A DNA stretch of 64,000 bases from Multivorans sp965116445 (GTDB lineage Bacteria; Acidobacteriota; Thermoanaerobaculia; Multivoradales; Multivoraceae): NCBI GenBank assembly GCA_965116445.1, contig OZ220688.1, forward strand, positions 992,001 to 1,056,000, given 5' to 3'. Positions within the stretch are counted from its first letter, which is position 1. The number at the start of each line of letters is the position of its first letter. The notes beneath the pieces are model-generated. The model ran no database searches and was not told the origin of the DNA. It was given only the letters and a program-made list of their open reading frames with translations. Of this stretch, positions 62,588 to 64,000 are shown piece by piece. The position numbers and the translations under genes were made by a program.

Positions 62588-64000
62588 ATGGTGCTCCAAC
62601 AGAGGCTCTCCCTCAAACTGGCCCAGCGGCTGGTCATGACGCCGGCCCTGCAGCAGGCGATCAAGCTGCTGCAGATGACCCGCCTCGAGCTGGAAGGCGT
62701 GCTCAACCAGGAGATGGTCGAGAACCCGGTGCTTGAGGATGGCAGCGAAGAAGAGGATCCGGAAGAGGCAGCTCCCTCCGACGCTGGCGGCGAGACGAAG
62801 GCCGAGGTTGCGGACGCTCCGGGAGAGGAGGCTGCGAGCGCAAACGGCGCCGAGGAAGGGGAGGGGAGCGACACTCCCGAGCCTGGCGATGAGGACGACC
62901 CCTCGATGGGAGACATCGACCTCGACGCGTACTTCAACGACTACCTCGGGCCGGACTCGACGGTCGCGAACACCTTCGAGAGCAGGGAAACCTCGCCGAT
63001 CGAGAACAACTTCAGCCGCGAGCCGGATCTCTACGACCACCTGCTCTGGCAGTTGCGCATGTCCGACGCCTCGCCACTGCTCAGGAAGGTCGCGGAACTG
63101 ATCATCGGCAACGTCGATGCGGATGGCTTTCTGCAGGCCTCGGTTGAGGAGATTCGACTTCTCGGTGCCGGGGAAGCGGAGGCCGAGCGGTATCGCTCGG
63201 AAGTCGCAAGGGCCGGGGAAATGAACGAGGCGCTGGCCACCTCTCAGGAGCAGAATGGCGGCGCTCCGTCAGTTTCGGAACACCAGGCAGCGGAGTTGGC
63301 GCCCGATCCAGTCGCGGTACCGGGATACCCCCTGGAGCTGGTGGAGCGGGCGCTGGAGCTGGTGCGGAGTTTCGATCCGTCCGGCGTGGCCTGGTACTCG
63401 CTGCGGGAATGCCTGCTGGCGCAACTCGAGGCAAGGGGCGAAACGGACTCGCTGGCGTACCGCATCGTCGGCGAATGTTGGGGGCCGTTCACTCGACGGC
63501 AGTTCCGGCTCATAGCGCGACGGCTGCGCACGCCGTTGGCTCAGCTCGAGGCGCCGGTCGAGGAGATCAAGGCGTTGGAAACGAGACCTGGTCGGCAGTT
63601 CTCGAACGAGCGCGTCGAGTACGTCGAGCCCGACGTGGTCGCGGTCAAGACCGGCGGCGAGTGGGCGATTCAGCTGAACGACGACGGCCTGCCCAAGTTG
63701 CGGATCAGCCGGGCCTACCGGTCGATGCTTCGGACAATGCAGCGCGACGGCAACCAGACGGAGGCGCGGGATTTCCTCAAGGACAAGATGCGCTCCGCGA
63801 TGTGGCTCATCAAGAGCCTGGACCAGCGCCAGCGAACGATCTACAAGGTTGCGGAGTCCATTCTGCGGCAGCAGCGGAGGTTCTTCGACCATGGTCTCGA
63901 TGAGCTGCGCCCCATGGTGCTGCGGGACGTGGCCGACGACATCGGTATGCATGAGTCAACCGTAAGCCGCGTGGTGTCCAACAAGTACCTCCACACGCCG
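62588..64000 (+). CDS. rpoN: RNA polymerase sigma-54 factor RpoN (partial, cut by window edge)
   Basis: The frame from ATG 62588 is open for 471 codons to the window end. Region I is Gln/Leu-rich (LSLKLAQRLVMTPALQQAIKLLQMTRLEL). A long acidic region II follows (about residues 55-125). The core-binding domain includes YPLELVERALELVRSFDPSGV, and the DNA-binding part begins at QRQRTIYKVAESILRQQRRFF and DDIGMHESTVSRVVSNKYL, matching the helix-turn-helix before the RpoN box. The RpoN box lies beyond base 64000. The gene follows lptB, as in many bacteria, after 153 bases. Confidence 0.95.
   Translation, partial: MVLQQRLSLKLAQRLVMTPALQQAIKLLQMTRLELEGVLNQEMVENPVLEDGSEEEDPEEAAPSDAGGETKAEVADAPGEEAASANGAEEGEGSDTPEPGDEDDPSMGDIDLDAYFNDYLGPDSTVANTFESRETSPIENNFSREPDLYDHLLWQLRMSDASPLLRKVAELIIGNVDADGFLQASVEEIRLLGAGEAEAERYRSEVARAGEMNEALATSQEQNGGAPSVSEHQAAELAPDPVAVPGYPLELVERALELVRSFDPSGVAWYSLRECLLAQLEARGETDSLAYRIVGECWGPFTRRQFRLIARRLRTPLAQLEAPVEEIKALETRPGRQFSNERVEYVEPDVVAVKTGGEWAIQLNDDGLPKLRISRAYRSMLRTMQRDGNQTEARDFLKDKMRSAMWLIKSLDQRQRTIYKVAESILRQQRRFFDHGLDELRPMVLRDVADDIGMHESTVSRVVSNKYLHTP

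Overview
The window is a GC-rich (about two-thirds G+C), densely coded bacterial chromosome segment from a Gram-negative with an LPS export system. It carries LptB, an LptC/OstA-like protein, a TolC-family protein, a class A penicillin-binding protein, lipoproteins and an outer-membrane barrel. CarD, bactofilin, an NtrY-like kinase, RpoN, ScpA/ScpB and a membrane pyrophosphatase in one stretch fit an Acidobacteriota-like lineage. That assignment is an inference from gene content; no rRNA gene is present to test it.

Layout. 1-9083: a TPR protein tail, a LolB-like lipoprotein, ispE, tRNA-Gln, prs, rplY, pth, a pyrophosphatase, rpsF-rpsR-rplI and a methyltransferase. The order lolB-ispE-prs-pth resembles that of enterobacteria. 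9233-23763: a PBP1-type enzyme, uvrB-uvrC, RNase P RNA, an LD-carboxypeptidase, recG, a glycosyltransferase, scpA-scpB, rluB and cmk, mostly in 4-base stop/start overlaps. 23760-30735: a 1152-residue kinase, an MscS channel, a glutamine cyclotransferase-like lipoprotein, and a GYF-AIM24 gene split by an in-frame TAA. 30761-32200: an IS110-family (IS1111-like) insertion sequence lying against a REP-like palindrome. 32284-41735: tRNA-Gly, bactofilin, rluD-lspA-thiE, a FecR/DUF6600 protein, def, a cohesin-like lipoprotein, cysS and yraN. 41741-54240: a Gly-Cys-Leu tRNA cluster, feoAB, an enoyl-CoA hydratase-like gene, an outer-membrane protein, dnaB-alr, purC, a SulP transporter, a TolC-family protein and a second tRNA-Leu. 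54241-64000: carD, a small zinc-ribbon membrane protein, priA-recJ, the lpt genes, and rpoN cut by the window edge.

Themes. Housekeeping functions dominate: translation, DNA repair and replication restart, chromosome segregation, envelope assembly and isoprenoid, purine and thiamine synthesis. Accessory signal is concentrated in short repeats and tRNA-linked structures. Both tRNA-Leu genes are followed by a copy of their own 3' half joined to the same 18-base hairpin sequence. Two families of palindromic repeats are scattered between genes, and one of them forms the lspA-rluD junction. The IS carries a 277-base non-coding right end that could encode a guide RNA. Several genes seem to start at CTG in stop/start overlaps, and a few promoters sit so close to the start codon that the mRNAs may be leaderless.
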